From assembly GCA_002840565.1 (NCBI GenBank), contig PHBK01000005.1, positions 90,911 to 154,910 on the forward strand: a stretch of 64,000 nt of DNA, in the 5' to 3' direction. The notes beneath the pieces are model-generated. The model was not told where the DNA came from. It did no database searches and saw only the letters and a program-made list of their open reading frames with translations. This DNA is from Deltaproteobacteria bacterium HGW-Deltaproteobacteria-12 (GTDB lineage: Bacteria; Desulfobacterota; Syntrophia; Syntrophales; Smithellaceae). Position numbers and translations under genes: made by a program. Positions 1 to 8,296 of this stretch are shown here, piece by piece. The number at the start of each line of letters is the position of its first letter. Within the stretch, counting starts at the first letter, position 1.

Positions 1-163
1 TCAGGAAATGTATGAGCAATTGAATACCCGTATTCATCAATTCGCCAAGCGCCAGGATACCTGGTTTAGACGCATGGAAAGAAAAGGGGTAGCTATTGAT
101 TGGATCAGCGGAGATGATTATATCTTGTTGAAAGAGAGAATAATCAAATACCTTAATGACTAA
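1..163 (+). CDS. miaA: tRNA dimethylallyltransferase, C-terminal end (partial)
   Basis: Reading frame open from base 2 to a TAA at 161-163, cut by the window start. The visible 53 residues contain a tract reading FAKRQDTWFRRM followed by an IDWI-like end, which is the typical C-terminal signature of MiaA, the enzyme that adds the isopentenyl group to A37 of tRNAs reading UNN codons. The stop overlaps the ATG of the next gene by 8 bases, so the two are probably translationally coupled. Identity rests only on this C-terminal motif. Confidence 0.8.
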   Translation, partial: QEMYEQLNTRIHQFAKRQDTWFRRMERKGVAIDWISGDDYILLKERIIKYLND

Positions 164-1508
164 GCCTTATTCATTAGAGCAATACGAACAAAGATATTCT
201 GTGGCCGGCCGTTGGAAGTTGATTGCCGGTAAAACGGACAATCTTTCTCAGGTCGTTGTGATTCCAGCTTATGCCGAAAAGAATTTGCTTTTCTCCACTC
301 TGGTTTCTCTTGCCCGGAATGAGCCTACGTCTCTGGATTATTCATTTGTCTTATGTGTAGTCAACTGCAAGCAGAATTCTCCGCCAGAAGTAAGAAACAA
401 TAATCAACTTACGCTGCACTATCTTCAGGCTTTAGTCTGTAAAAAGGGCCTTGGGCATCTGCAGCTCGATCGCGATTTAAAGGAGATTTTACAGCTTATA
501 GCTGATTCAGGATTAAGACTCGGATATGTTGATGCCTCAACAGAAGGATCGGCAATACCTGCGAAAGAGGGTGGAGTCGGTATGGCGCGAAAACTAGGCA
601 TGGATATGGCTCTTTGCATGCTGTCCAAAGGCACATCTCCACGGAAAATTATTTGTAATCTCGATGCCGATACTTTAGTGCAAAGCAATTATTTGGCCGC
701 GGTCAAGCAGTGCTTTACCGGTAAAGCAAAAGCAGCAGTTGTTGCTTACGAGCATCAGGAACCATTGATTGATGAGGAAAGAGCAGCCATTTATTGCTAT
801 GAAATATTTTTGCGTTACTGGATATTAGGATTGAAATATACAGGATCTCCCTACGCCTTTCATTCCATAGGTTCAACAATGATTTGTTCAACAGATGCTT
901 ATCTGGACGTCCGCGGTATGAATCGCCGGGAAGCCGGTGAGGACTTCTACTTTCTGAACAAACTTAAGAAAATTGGTGATATTTCCTATATTAAAAATAC
1001 ATGCGTTTTTCCGTCCGCACGGGCATCTCAGCGTGTTCCCTTCGGGACAGGGAAAAGGATTCAAAGATTTCTGAACCATGAGCAGGAAGAATATCTGCTT
1101 TATGATCCTCAGATATTCGAAATATTGGCCCAATGGCTGCGGGTAATGGAAAATTCGTTTTATTGTAATGAAGATGATATTATGAGGCAAGCAGTATTGA
1201 TTCACCCCTTGCTCACGTCTTTTTTAACTGATTGCGGCTTTTTGCAGGCATGGAAGAACATACGCCGTAACGTTAAAAACGGAGCTTCCCTTCGCTATCA
1301 CCTTCATTGCTGGTTTGATGGTTTTCAAACATTGAAACTGATTAATTATCTGTCCCGAGAGTTTTACCCTCCCGTCAACATGTTTACCGCCGTGAGGTGT
1401 ATTCTGCAGATGCAGGAAATGAAAGCACCTGATTGTGTCTGGGCCGCCGACCATCCGGGATTAGACCGGCAAAAAATAATCGTTCAATATTTACGGCATA
1501 TTACGTAG
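156..1508 (+). CDS. family 2-like glycosyltransferase
   Basis: A 450-residue protein with a GT-A fold pattern: a VVVIPAYAE strand near residue 33, a metal/nucleotide-sugar binding DxD (NLDADT, DAD at residues 170-172), and an acidic EAGEDF motif near 259-264 that matches the catalytic-base region of GT2 enzymes. No signal peptide or membrane helix is evident, so it is probably cytosolic and transfers a sugar from a nucleotide donor; donor and acceptor cannot be told from sequence. The C-terminal ~130 residues match nothing I recognise. It overlaps miaA by 8 bases, which points to an operon rather than to a polysaccharide cluster. The general class is fairly secure, the substrate unknown. Confidence 0.75.
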   Translation: MTKPYSLEQYEQRYSVAGRWKLIAGKTDNLSQVVVIPAYAEKNLLFSTLVSLARNEPTSLDYSFVLCVVNCKQNSPPEVRNNNQLTLHYLQALVCKKGLGHLQLDRDLKEILQLIADSGLRLGYVDASTEGSAIPAKEGGVGMARKLGMDMALCMLSKGTSPRKIICNLDADTLVQSNYLAAVKQCFTGKAKAAVVAYEHQEPLIDEERAAIYCYEIFLRYWILGLKYTGSPYAFHSIGSTMICSTDAYLDVRGMNRREAGEDFYFLNKLKKIGDISYIKNTCVFPSARASQRVPFGTGKRIQRFLNHEQEEYLLYDPQIFEILAQWLRVMENSFYCNEDDIMRQAVLIHPLLTSFLTDCGFLQAWKNIRRNVKNGASLRYHLHCWFDGFQTLKLINYLSREFYPPVNMFTAVRCILQMQEMKAPDCVWAADHPGLDRQKIIVQYLRHIT

Positions 1509-1541
1509 TTGCGAGGAATGCTTATACGAAAGAATATCTTC

Positions 1542-1570
1542 TTGACGTATCATGGTATTTTGAATATAGC
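1542..1570 (+). promoter_or_regulatory. sigma70-type promoter for the parvulin lipoprotein gene
   Basis: TTGACG at 1542-1547 and TATAGC at 1565-1570 are separated by 17 bases, in the gap after the glycosyltransferase and about 50 bases before the next start codon. The match is good but not perfect. Confidence 0.5.
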
Positions 1571-1621
1571 TCGTCAATCAAAATAAATAGTGCTGGCTAA
1601 GAACATTACCGGAGGAATTTA

Positions 1622-2686
1622 ATGAAGAAAAAAATTCAGAGCAAATGGTCGTTGATTATCGTTTTCATTGTATTTGTTGTTATCGCCGGTTGCGGCGACA
1701 AAGAAGAAAAAAAGAATGTTCAAACCCCGGCTGTCAGCACTAATCAAGTCCCACCGGCCGCCACAGCCGCGCCTGCCGCCGAAACTGCCGCCAAAAAGGA
1801 TGATTCCACCGATATTGCCGTGAGTGTGGATGGAAATGTCTTAAAGAAATCGGAAATTGAGAAAGATATCAAACAGAAACTGGCGGCGTATAAGGGCCAG
1901 ATTCCAGCCGATAAAATGAAAGAAGCGCGCACAACTTTGAAAAAACAGATGATAGATGAATTTATCATGCGCACTTTGATGACCAGTGAAGTAGAAAGAA
2001 GAAAAATAACAGCAACTGATCAAGAAATAAAATTGGCAATGGAACAGATCAAAGCAAGTCTTCCCCCCGATCAGAAACTGGATAAATTTTTAAAAGAAAA
2101 TAAAATTTCCCGCGAATATATTGCTCTGGGCATTAAAGTAAAAAAAATGATCCAGCAGGAAGCCGGGAAGAAAGCAAAACCTTCGCAACAAGAGATCACC
2201 AAGTTCTACGAGGAAAATAAGGATCAGTTTATTATCCCGGAAAGCGTTCGTGTCCGTCATCTTCTGATTGCATTTACCAAAGATGACACTGATATCATAA
2301 AAGCAGAAAAAAAAGTAAAGATCGAAAATATGCGCCAGCAGATAATTGATGGAGCCGATTTTGCCGAAATCGCCCGCAAGAATTCAGATTGCCCCAGCAA
2401 AGATAACGGCGGCGATCTCGGTCAGATCAGAAAAGACCAAACCGTGAAGCCGTTTGAAGATGCTGCATTTTCCCAGGAGATTAATGCTGTTGGTCCGGTA
2501 GTCAGCACGGAATACGGCTATCATGTTATTCAGGTATTAGACCGCAGCGCACAAAAAACAATTACTCTGGAAGAAGTTCAGGATAAAATATCATCTTACC
2601 TTGAACAGCAAAAACAGGCTGAAACATTCACCGCCTTATTAAAGAAACTGCGTGAAAAGGCAAAAATAACAGTTTATGAAAAATAG
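1622..2686 (+). CDS. SurA/PrsA-like peptidyl-prolyl isomerase lipoprotein
   Basis: A 354-residue parvulin-type foldase. The N-terminus is a lipoprotein signal: basic start, hydrophobic stretch 10-22 and an IAGC lipobox with Cys24. A linker rich in Ala, Pro and Thr follows (30-60). Residues ~65-190 resemble the SurA N-terminal chaperone domain, and ~205-300 form a parvulin domain with RVRHLLI, a DFAEIARKNSDCPS tract, GGDLG and GYHVIQVL. It probably acts on outer-membrane or secreted proteins while anchored by lipid in the periplasm. A strong GGAGG ribosome site precedes the ATG. Being a lipoprotein fits PrsA/PpiD-type roles as well as SurA; the exact orthologue is not decided. Confidence 0.85.
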   Translation: MKKKIQSKWSLIIVFIVFVVIAGCGDKEEKKNVQTPAVSTNQVPPAATAAPAAETAAKKDDSTDIAVSVDGNVLKKSEIEKDIKQKLAAYKGQIPADKMKEARTTLKKQMIDEFIMRTLMTSEVERRKITATDQEIKLAMEQIKASLPPDQKLDKFLKENKISREYIALGIKVKKMIQQEAGKKAKPSQQEITKFYEENKDQFIIPESVRVRHLLIAFTKDDTDIIKAEKKVKIENMRQQIIDGADFAEIARKNSDCPSKDNGGDLGQIRKDQTVKPFEDAAFSQEINAVGPVVSTEYGYHVIQVLDRSAQKTITLEEVQDKISSYLEQQKQAETFTALLKKLREKAKITVYEK

Positions 2687-2700
2687 TTAATTGTAGTTTT

Positions 2701-3627
2701 ATGAGAATAAGAAGACCGGGAAAGATAACCGATGGGCTTTGGCGCCTGGGCACGGAAGAATCATGCATTTATCTACTGCAGGGCAGTAAATCATCCGCAA
2801 TAATCAGCGGTGGAATGAATTATATTATTCCGGAAGTCTTGCGGCAGTTGCAGGAATTCGGCATCGATGAAGAAAATATTGCTCATATCATTATTTTGCA
2901 TACCCACTTTGACCATGTAGGTGTCATCCCCTTTTTTAAAAGGCGGCGGCCGCATTTAACTGTTTATGTCTCACAAAAAGCAGGCGAGGTAATTGCCAAC
3001 CCCAAAGCAATTGCAGTTATGAATCGGTACAGCGCTTTAGTGACGAAAAAAGTTATCGGCGAAAATAATAATATGGCTTTATTTGATTGGATGTGGCGCG
3101 ACGACGTTGAAGGAGAGCGCCTGTCGGAAGGCCAGACGATTGACTTAGGAGATCTGAATATAAAAATCCTGGAAACCCCCGGCCATTCATCCTGTTCCAT
3201 CAGCGCTTATGTTCCCCAGCTGCAGGCTTTATTTCCTTCAGATGCAGCGGCAATTCCCTACAAAGACGAAATGCTGATTACGGCCAATTCAAATTTTACG
3301 CTCTACCAGCAAAGCCTGGAAAAACTGGCAAAATTAAATGTCAAGATTCTGGGCGCCGATCATTACGCCCACGTTATAGATGCAGAAGCGGCAAATTATA
3401 TCGGTGATTCCATTGCTGAGGCCCGAGTGTGCAGAAATATGCTGGAAGATGCCTTGAGAAAAGAAGGCAGTGTTGATCAGGCCGCCCGGGCTTTCTTCGA
3501 CGATTATTACGAGAAAAATCCCGATTATTTCCTGGAACCGGAAATATTGTTCGGAGTTTACCGGCAGATTCTGAAGTATTTAGCTGAAAATATGGCTGCT
3601 GGAATCAATGACACACGTCGAGAATAA
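2701..3627 (+). CDS. MBL-fold metallo-hydrolase
   Basis: A 308-residue metallo-beta-lactamase-superfamily protein. The zinc-binding motif HTHFDH lies at residues 67-72, a further ligand His is in ETPGHSS at about 162, and a FPSDAA Asp and a GADHYAH His follow, so all typical metal ligands are present. The C-terminal ~80 residues are helical. It is cytosolic, with no signal sequence. It starts 15 bases after the parvulin gene and so is probably cotranscribed. The substrate is unknown; glyoxalase II-like or other thioester hydrolases share this layout. Confidence 0.8.
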   Translation: MRIRRPGKITDGLWRLGTEESCIYLLQGSKSSAIISGGMNYIIPEVLRQLQEFGIDEENIAHIIILHTHFDHVGVIPFFKRRRPHLTVYVSQKAGEVIANPKAIAVMNRYSALVTKKVIGENNNMALFDWMWRDDVEGERLSEGQTIDLGDLNIKILETPGHSSCSISAYVPQLQALFPSDAAAIPYKDEMLITANSNFTLYQQSLEKLAKLNVKILGADHYAHVIDAEAANYIGDSIAEARVCRNMLEDALRKEGSVDQAARAFFDDYYEKNPDYFLEPEILFGVYRQILKYLAENMAAGINDTRRE

Positions 3628-3660
3628 GCAAAGCTAAAAATATGAAGCGTCAGCGAAATT

Positions 3661-3688
3661 GATCCCGCAGGCCAAGCCTTTCGGGATC
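3661..3688. repeat. nested hairpin in convergent gap
   Basis: GATCCCG and CGGGATC form a 7-bp outer stem enclosing an inner AGGC/GCCT stem. It lies between the convergent hydrolase and panB genes. No T-run follows on either strand, so an intrinsic terminator is not clearly shown; it could still block transcription in both directions. Confidence 0.4.
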
Positions 3689-3737
3689 CAGAGGGTTATT
3701 TTCCACGCTGCTTGCAGAGGGGAAGTCCATTTCGCAG

Positions 3738-4556
3738 CTATTTAAAGCTGTGTTCGCTGTCCGGAAAAGAGCAATTTTTCACTTCAGTTATATAGCTGCT
3801 GACGGCTTTCTTAATCTCCGGATTTAAGTTGGCATATTTTTTCACGTGTTTTGGTGTAAATTTATCGTATAGTCCCAGCATGTCGTTTATTACCAATACC
3901 TGACCGTCACAGTGCACACCGGCTCCAATGCCGATAGTGGGAATGCCTATTGATTTTGTTATTTCTTCGGCAAGCTTTTCGGGCACTAGTTCCAGAACAA
4001 TTGAAAAAGCTCCGGCTTGCTCCAGTATTTTGGCATCTTCAATGATCCGCTGTGCGGCATCCTCTTTTTTCCCCTGAACTTTAAATCCGCCAATTTGATG
4101 AATCGACTGAGGTGTTAAACCGACATGAGCCATGACCGGAATTCCGGCTGAAGTTATTTTAAGAACAGTTTCGGCTGTTTCCCTGCCGCCTTCCAGTTTG
4201 ACGGCCTGCGCCCCCGCCTCTTGCAGGAAACGTCCGGCATTGGCCAGGGCCGATTGCGGTGATACTTGATAGGAAAGAAAGGGCATATCGGCGATAACAA
4301 GAGAGTTTTGCGCTCCCCGGGAAACGGCTTTGGTATGATGCAACACGTCCTCCATCGTTACCGGAAGAGTCGTATCATATCCTAAAACTACCATGCCCAG
4401 GGAATCGCCCACCAGGATCATGTCAATGCCGCATTCATCGAGAAGTGAAGAAATCGCATAATCATAGGCGGTAAGCACTGTGATCTTTTCACCGAGGCCT
4501 TTCATTTTTTTAATATCAAGAATAGTTTTCCTGCTGCTTTTATTTTGTGTGCTCAT
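3738..4556 (-). CDS. panB: 3-methyl-2-oxobutanoate hydroxymethyltransferase
   Basis: A 272-residue PanB of near usual length (about 264). It transfers a hydroxymethyl group from 5,10-methylene-THF to alpha-ketoisovalerate to make ketopantoate, the first committed step of pantothenate and CoA synthesis. The conserved [22 protein letters not shown] and AHVGLTPQS blocks and the Mg-binding acidic residues are visible. The ATG at 4556 overlaps the end of the upstream DUF2520 gene by 17 bases, implying coupled translation. panC and panD are not in the window. Confidence 0.95.
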   Translation of the reverse strand: MSTQNKSSRKTILDIKKMKGLGEKITVLTAYDYAISSLLDECGIDMILVGDSLGMVVLGYDTTLPVTMEDVLHHTKAVSRGAQNSLVIADMPFLSYQVSPQSALANAGRFLQEAGAQAVKLEGGRETAETVLKITSAGIPVMAHVGLTPQSIHQIGGFKVQGKKEDAAQRIIEDAKILEQAGAFSIVLELVPEKLAEEITKSIGIPTIGIGAGVHCDGQVLVINDMLGLYDKFTPKHVKKYANLNPEIKKAVSSYITEVKNCSFPDSEHSFK

Positions 4557-5442
4557 GCTCGGCGACCTCCTTCAATAAATCATTAATTAGTTTTGCCTTC
4601 CCTTTTGACAGAGTTCCTTTTTTTTGGGCAATGTTAGTTGTTATTAATCCCAAGTTGCAATAGAGAGATAAATATTGGGGTTGCGTCTTGGCAATTGCGG
4701 CTATATGCTTCTTTATCGTACCGGCATCCCCTCGGGCGATCGGCCCGGTGAGCGCATTGATGGAACCGGAATATTCGATGTTTTTTAGAGTTCCGTAAAT
4801 CAAGGGGAAATACGCTTTTTGTGCATTGGTTTTACTTATGCCGATTGACTCATAGACTGATTCGACAACGTTTAGCAACGAAACGAGATAATTGGAAGCA
4901 ATACAAGCTGCGGCATGATAGAGCGGCTTTTGAACATCGGAAATAAAAATTGGTATACCGTTTAGATCCTGAACAATTATTTGTGCTTGTTTTTGTGCCT
5001 TCTTATCGGTCGTAATTCCAAAAATACTCCCGGGAATGTTCTCAATGGCAGTATCAACTGATGAAAAACTTTGCAAAGGATGAATGCTGGCGACATATGC
5101 GCCGGCTTCCTTTGCTGTATCCAGAAGATCGAGGCCACCGGCACCGCTCATATGAAAAACAAATTTTTGTTTTACCAGTTTAGAATCGGCTATTTCATTG
5201 CATACACTGGAAATAATATCGTCCGGAGTAGTTATCACTATGCAATCGGCATCCATTACAGATATTCCGGGGTCACGAAACGCTTTACCTCCGGTGTAGG
5301 GCCGGGCTTTCTTCAGAGCAGCCGGTGATTTATCGGAAATAGCGACAATTCTATGTCCTGATTTTCTTAATAAATGACCGATTGCCGTTCCCACTTTACC
5401 AAGGCCAATGATAGCAAATTTATAAGAGTTTTTGTTTTTCAT
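4540..5442 (-). CDS. Rossmann-fold DUF2520 oxidoreductase, candidate ketopantoate reductase
   Basis: A ~300-residue two-domain protein. The N-terminal Rossmann domain has an IIGLGKVG dinucleotide motif (about residues 11-18 from the ATG at 5442), and the C-terminal helical half matches the DUF2520 pattern, including a FHMSGAGG segment and an HPLQSFSS segment. It overlaps panB and no standard panE is nearby. The PanG type of ketopantoate reductase, known from Francisella, is as I recall a DUF2520-type protein, so a role as ketopantoate reductase is a reasonable inference. A TTG at 5472 would add 10 residues but lies inside a terminator-like hairpin; the ATG at 5442 fits the family N-terminus, although its GGGAG sits only one base away. 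Confidence 0.75.
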   Translation of the reverse strand: MKNKNSYKFAIIGLGKVGTAIGHLLRKSGHRIVAISDKSPAALKKARPYTGGKAFRDPGISVMDADCIVITTPDDIISSVCNEIADSKLVKQKFVFHMSGAGGLDLLDTAKEAGAYVASIHPLQSFSSVDTAIENIPGSIFGITTDKKAQKQAQIIVQDLNGIPIFISDVQKPLYHAAACIASNYLVSLLNVVESVYESIGISKTNAQKAYFPLIYGTLKNIEYSGSINALTGPIARGDAGTIKKHIAAIAKTQPQYLSLYCNLGLITTNIAQKKGTLSKGKAKLINDLLKEVAEHEHTK

Positions 5443-5451
5443 ACTCCCGCT

Positions 5452-5485
5452 AAAAAAAAAGGCCTTCCGCAAACGAAAGACCTTT
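5452..5485 (-). terminator. intrinsic terminator in the leader of the DUF2520-panB operon (attenuator candidate)
   Basis: Read on the minus strand, a 12-bp stem (5474-5485 with 5458-5469, including G-U pairs) closes a four-base loop and runs straight into nine U residues at 5452-5460. It ends only 9 bases before the ATG at 5442, so any transcript of panB must read through it. Confidence 0.7.
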
Positions 5486-5551
5486 GTTCAGACAGTTAGT
5501 TAAATTAAAAATCCGTCTCAGTCTAATAAAGGGATCCAAGCGGTGTTTTAA

Positions 5552-5580
5552 GCAATAGCACATGCCCTAAATGTAGTCAA
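5552..5580 (-). promoter_or_regulatory. sigma70-type promoter for the DUF2520-panB leader
   Basis: On the minus strand TTGACT (5575-5580) and TATTGC (5552-5557) are exactly 17 bases apart. Initiation near 5545 would give a leader of about 100 nt that contains the terminator-like hairpin. No start codon able to open a leader peptide was found downstream of the predicted initiation point. Confidence 0.45.
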
Positions 5581-5599
5581 ACAATAATATCGAAAAGTG

Positions 5600-7450
5600 T
5601 TATTTAAGTGGTGGCCGTTTATTTTTAACGTATCTTGTCAACTCGGCAGTCATATCGTGGTAGGCAAACGGAGTCATTAAATAAAAGCCCTGAAAATATT
5701 TCCGGGCTGCATCCACCAGCTCCCGGGCTATGTCCAGACCTTCTTTACGGGCATCGGGACCCGCGGCAGGATACTTACCCATACGCATCATTGCCTCCTT
5801 CGTCAGTCGAATGCCCGGAACTTCATTGTTGAGGAACTCGGCATTGCGGGCGCTGGTAATCGGCATGATGCCGATGAAAATCGGTGCGGGCAGATGCCTG
5901 GTCCCCTCCGCAATCATTTCCATTGTTGCCCGATCGTAAACAGGTTGCGTCAGAATGAAATCAGCTCCCGCCTCTATTTTTCTTTCCAGACGGTTGAAGG
6001 CACTGGCCAGATTGGTGACGTGGGGATTGAAGGCGGCGCCGACAATAAAACGCCCCCTTTCCCGGAGAGTCTGGCCGGAAAAGGAGATACCGTTGTTGAG
6101 CTGTTTGACCATGCGGATCAGGTCGAAGGAAGAAACATCAAATACAGAGCTGGCGCCGGGAAGATCGCCGAAACGCGCGGGGTCACCGGTAATGACGAGA
6201 ATCTGATGGATTCCCAGGGCGTGAAGGCCCATGAGATGAGACTGCTGGCCGATGAGATTGCGGTCCCGGCAGGCAATGTGGACGAGGGGATCGATACCCA
6301 GGCGCATCTTGACTATCGCCCCCAGAGCAAGATTGCTCATCCGTGTCTGGGCGAGAGAGTTATCGGCCATTGTGATGACATCCGCCCCTGCATCTTGAAG
6401 AGAGGCCGCACCGATCATGTATTGTTCAATATCCAGGTCTTTCGGCGGGTCGAATTCTACGAGCACTGTGGGCCGCTGCTTCACTCTTTCCAAAAGTGTG
6501 TCGCTTATACTGCTGACAAAAACAGCGGTTCGCGGCATCGGCTCCGGCGGCGGCTCCGGATTAAGACGGTTTATGGGGAGCAAACCAGTCAAAGCGTCGG
6601 CCACTGCCCGGATGTGTTCCGGAGTGGTGCCGCAGCACCCTCCGATAATCCTGACACCCTGTTCGCGGAAACGCAAGGCGCGCTCGGCGAAGTAGGCGGG
6701 AGAGGAAGTATATCCGAATTCGCCTTCCATAAGTCCCGGTCTTCCGGCGTTGGGGAATACGGATAAAACCATCCCCTCGGGAACAGATGCCTGCTCTATG
6801 GTCCGCAGTATCTCGCCGGGACCCAGCCGGCAGTTGAGACCAAGAATGTCGGCGCCGGAATCAGACAGCCGGCGAAAAGAATCGGAAACGGAAAAGCCGT
6901 CGCGGGTCTTGCCCACTTCCATACACGCAAGTTGCGCAATTATCGGTAAAGTCGTAAGGGGACGTACTGCTTTTAAAGCAAGGAGCAGTTCTGCAAGGTC
7001 AAGGAATGTCTCCAATATTAATCCGTCCACACCACCGGCGAGCAGTGCTTCGGCCTGTTCAATAAACATTTCCCGGTGCCCCGGCAGTATTTCATGACGC
7101 ACACGGCCGGAGCTGATCGCAGTCATGCTGCCCATGACCCAGGCATCCCGTCCTGCCGCATCCCTCGCCAGGCCGGCCGCTTTCCAGTTGATTCGATAAA
7201 CACGGTCTTCCAGACCGTGACGGGAAAGGGCGTCTCGGTTAGCCCCAAAAGTGTTGGTCTCGAGCAGCCTGGCACCTGCTGCGTAGTATTCCCGATGGGT
7301 GTCGACGATAAGATCCGGTCTGGAAAGATTCAGTTCTGCGCAGCAAAGACCGATGGGAACACCTTTCTGGAAAAGCCAGCTGGCCATAGCTCCGTCACCG
7401 ATCACCAGATGTTCACGGAGGTATTCTTGGAGAGGTTGTTGGTCTGACAT
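5600..7450 (-). CDS. bifunctional homocysteine S-methyltransferase / methylenetetrahydrofolate reductase
   Basis: A 616-residue fusion like the YitJ type. Residues ~1-295 form a homocysteine S-methyltransferase barrel with the zinc ligands in a GLNCRLG segment and the GGCCGTTPEH motif. Residues ~325-600 form a MetF-type flavin reductase with VEFDPPKD, ITGDPAR, AAFNPH and DFILTQPVYD motifs. It probably links reduction of methylene-THF to methionine or one-carbon metabolism in the cytosol. The gene is visibly richer in G and C than its neighbours, and long open frames run opposite to it as expected for such composition, which may indicate transfer. It is transcribed alone from its own promoter. 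Confidence 0.9.
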   Translation of the reverse strand: MSDQQPLQEYLREHLVIGDGAMASWLFQKGVPIGLCCAELNLSRPDLIVDTHREYYAAGARLLETNTFGANRDALSRHGLEDRVYRINWKAAGLARDAAGRDAWVMGSMTAISSGRVRHEILPGHREMFIEQAEALLAGGVDGLILETFLDLAELLLALKAVRPLTTLPIIAQLACMEVGKTRDGFSVSDSFRRLSDSGADILGLNCRLGPGEILRTIEQASVPEGMVLSVFPNAGRPGLMEGEFGYTSSPAYFAERALRFREQGVRIIGGCCGTTPEHIRAVADALTGLLPINRLNPEPPPEPMPRTAVFVSSISDTLLERVKQRPTVLVEFDPPKDLDIEQYMIGAASLQDAGADVITMADNSLAQTRMSNLALGAIVKMRLGIDPLVHIACRDRNLIGQQSHLMGLHALGIHQILVITGDPARFGDLPGASSVFDVSSFDLIRMVKQLNNGISFSGQTLRERGRFIVGAAFNPHVTNLASAFNRLERKIEAGADFILTQPVYDRATMEMIAEGTRHLPAPIFIGIMPITSARNAEFLNNEVPGIRLTKEAMMRMGKYPAAGPDARKEGLDIARELVDAARKYFQGFYLMTPFAYHDMTAELTRYVKNKRPPLK

Positions 7451-7482
7451 TGGCGATGCTCCCTATTGCTGTCTGAATGATA

Positions 7483-7512
7483 ACTATAAGAGTGGTCATC
7501 AGGACATGTCAA
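7483..7512 (-). promoter_or_regulatory. sigma70-type promoter for the homocysteine methyltransferase/MTHFR gene
   Basis: On the minus strand TTGACA (7507-7512) and TATAGT (7483-7488) are 18 bases apart. The start codon lies about 33 bases beyond the -10 element, preceded by an AGGGAG ribosome site. No riboswitch fold was recognised in this short leader. Confidence 0.6.
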
Positions 7513-7601
7513 GGTAAAAAGAGTAAAAAAGTCTCTAATTGACCATGCTCTTTGCCGCTTTTGGCAGGAAATGTGCAAGCAAAAGTATTTCAGAATCAAT
7601 C

Positions 7602-7631
7602 TTGTTTTTATTAATTGCTTGGCGGTATAAT
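7602..7631 (+). promoter_or_regulatory. sigma70-type promoter for the HAD phosphatase-tilS unit
   Basis: TTGTTT at 7602-7607 and a perfect TATAAT at 7626-7631, 18 bases apart. Initiation near 7638 would leave a very short leader before the ATG at 7650, with AGGAG at 7640-7644. Confidence 0.55.
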
Positions 7632-7649
7632 ACACATACAGGAGTAATC

Positions 7650-8294
7650 ATGAAAGAAGTTGATCTGCTGATATTCGATTTTGACGGCACACTGGTTTCT
7701 ACGGGCACTGATCTGGTTACCGCAGTTAATTACACCCTGGAAGAACTAGGCTTCAGGCCTAAAGGAGAAGCTGAAATTATTTCTTTTGTCGGTGATGGCG
7801 TAAAGAAATTGATGGAAAGAGCGTTAGGGCGCGACCATCTTTATTTCTATCCGGAAGCAATCAGAATCTTCAGTGGTTATTATAGCGAGCATCTGCTGGA
7901 TACTGCGGCGCTTTGTCCGGGGGCCGAAGACGTTTTGAAATATTATCACGACAAAATAAAAGTTATTCTCACCAATAAGCGGTATGATTTTACCCATACA
8001 ATCAGTAAAGGGTTGGCCATAGAGCAATACTTTGTGGAGATAATTGGTGATGGTTCTCTACCGTATAAAAAACCGGATAAGCGTTTAGTGGATTATTTGT
8101 GGGAAAAATATGGCTTGGCAAAAGAAAAAACTGTTATAATTGGAGACGGAGTAAATGATGCAGCATTGGCGAAGAACTCCGGAATCTTGAGTTGTATATA
8201 TCTAAACGGTCTCGGCAAGAGAGAAGATTTATTGGCCGCCAATGCCGATTATTATTGCGATAACCTTTTAGATATTTGTGCATTATTTTGTTGA
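7650..8294 (+). CDS. HAD-family phosphatase, phosphoglycolate phosphatase-like
   Basis: A 214-residue HAD hydrolase. The nucleophile motif FDFDGTLV gives Asp10 and Asp12, motif II is the VILTNKR segment, Lys lies in YKKPDK, and motif IV is IGDGVNDAALA. The cap is of the small helical C1 type, as in Gph. It dephosphorylates a small phosphorylated metabolite, probably 2-phosphoglycolate, in the cytosol, though HAD substrates are hard to call. The start was set at the ATG with AGGAG six bases upstream; an upstream in-frame ATG at 7539 lies ahead of the promoter and is unlikely. It is followed at once by tilS. Confidence 0.8.
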   Translation: MKEVDLLIFDFDGTLVSTGTDLVTAVNYTLEELGFRPKGEAEIISFVGDGVKKLMERALGRDHLYFYPEAIRIFSGYYSEHLLDTAALCPGAEDVLKYYHDKIKVILTNKRYDFTHTISKGLAIEQYFVEIIGDGSLPYKKPDKRLVDYLWEKYGLAKEKTVIIGDGVNDAALAKNSGILSCIYLNGLGKREDLLAANADYYCDNLLDICALFC

Positions 8295-8296
8295 TT

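Noticed and set aside
5445..5567. Possible leader peptide frame ahead of the DUF2520 gene (ATG near 5567)
   Set aside because: Its ATG lies upstream of the predicted -10 element, it shows no run of regulatory codons, and it would run through the terminator hairpin.
5894..6766. Long open frame (290 residues) on the plus strand
   Set aside because: It runs antisense inside the homocysteine methyltransferase/MTHFR gene, has no family motif, and is explained by the GC-rich composition of that gene.
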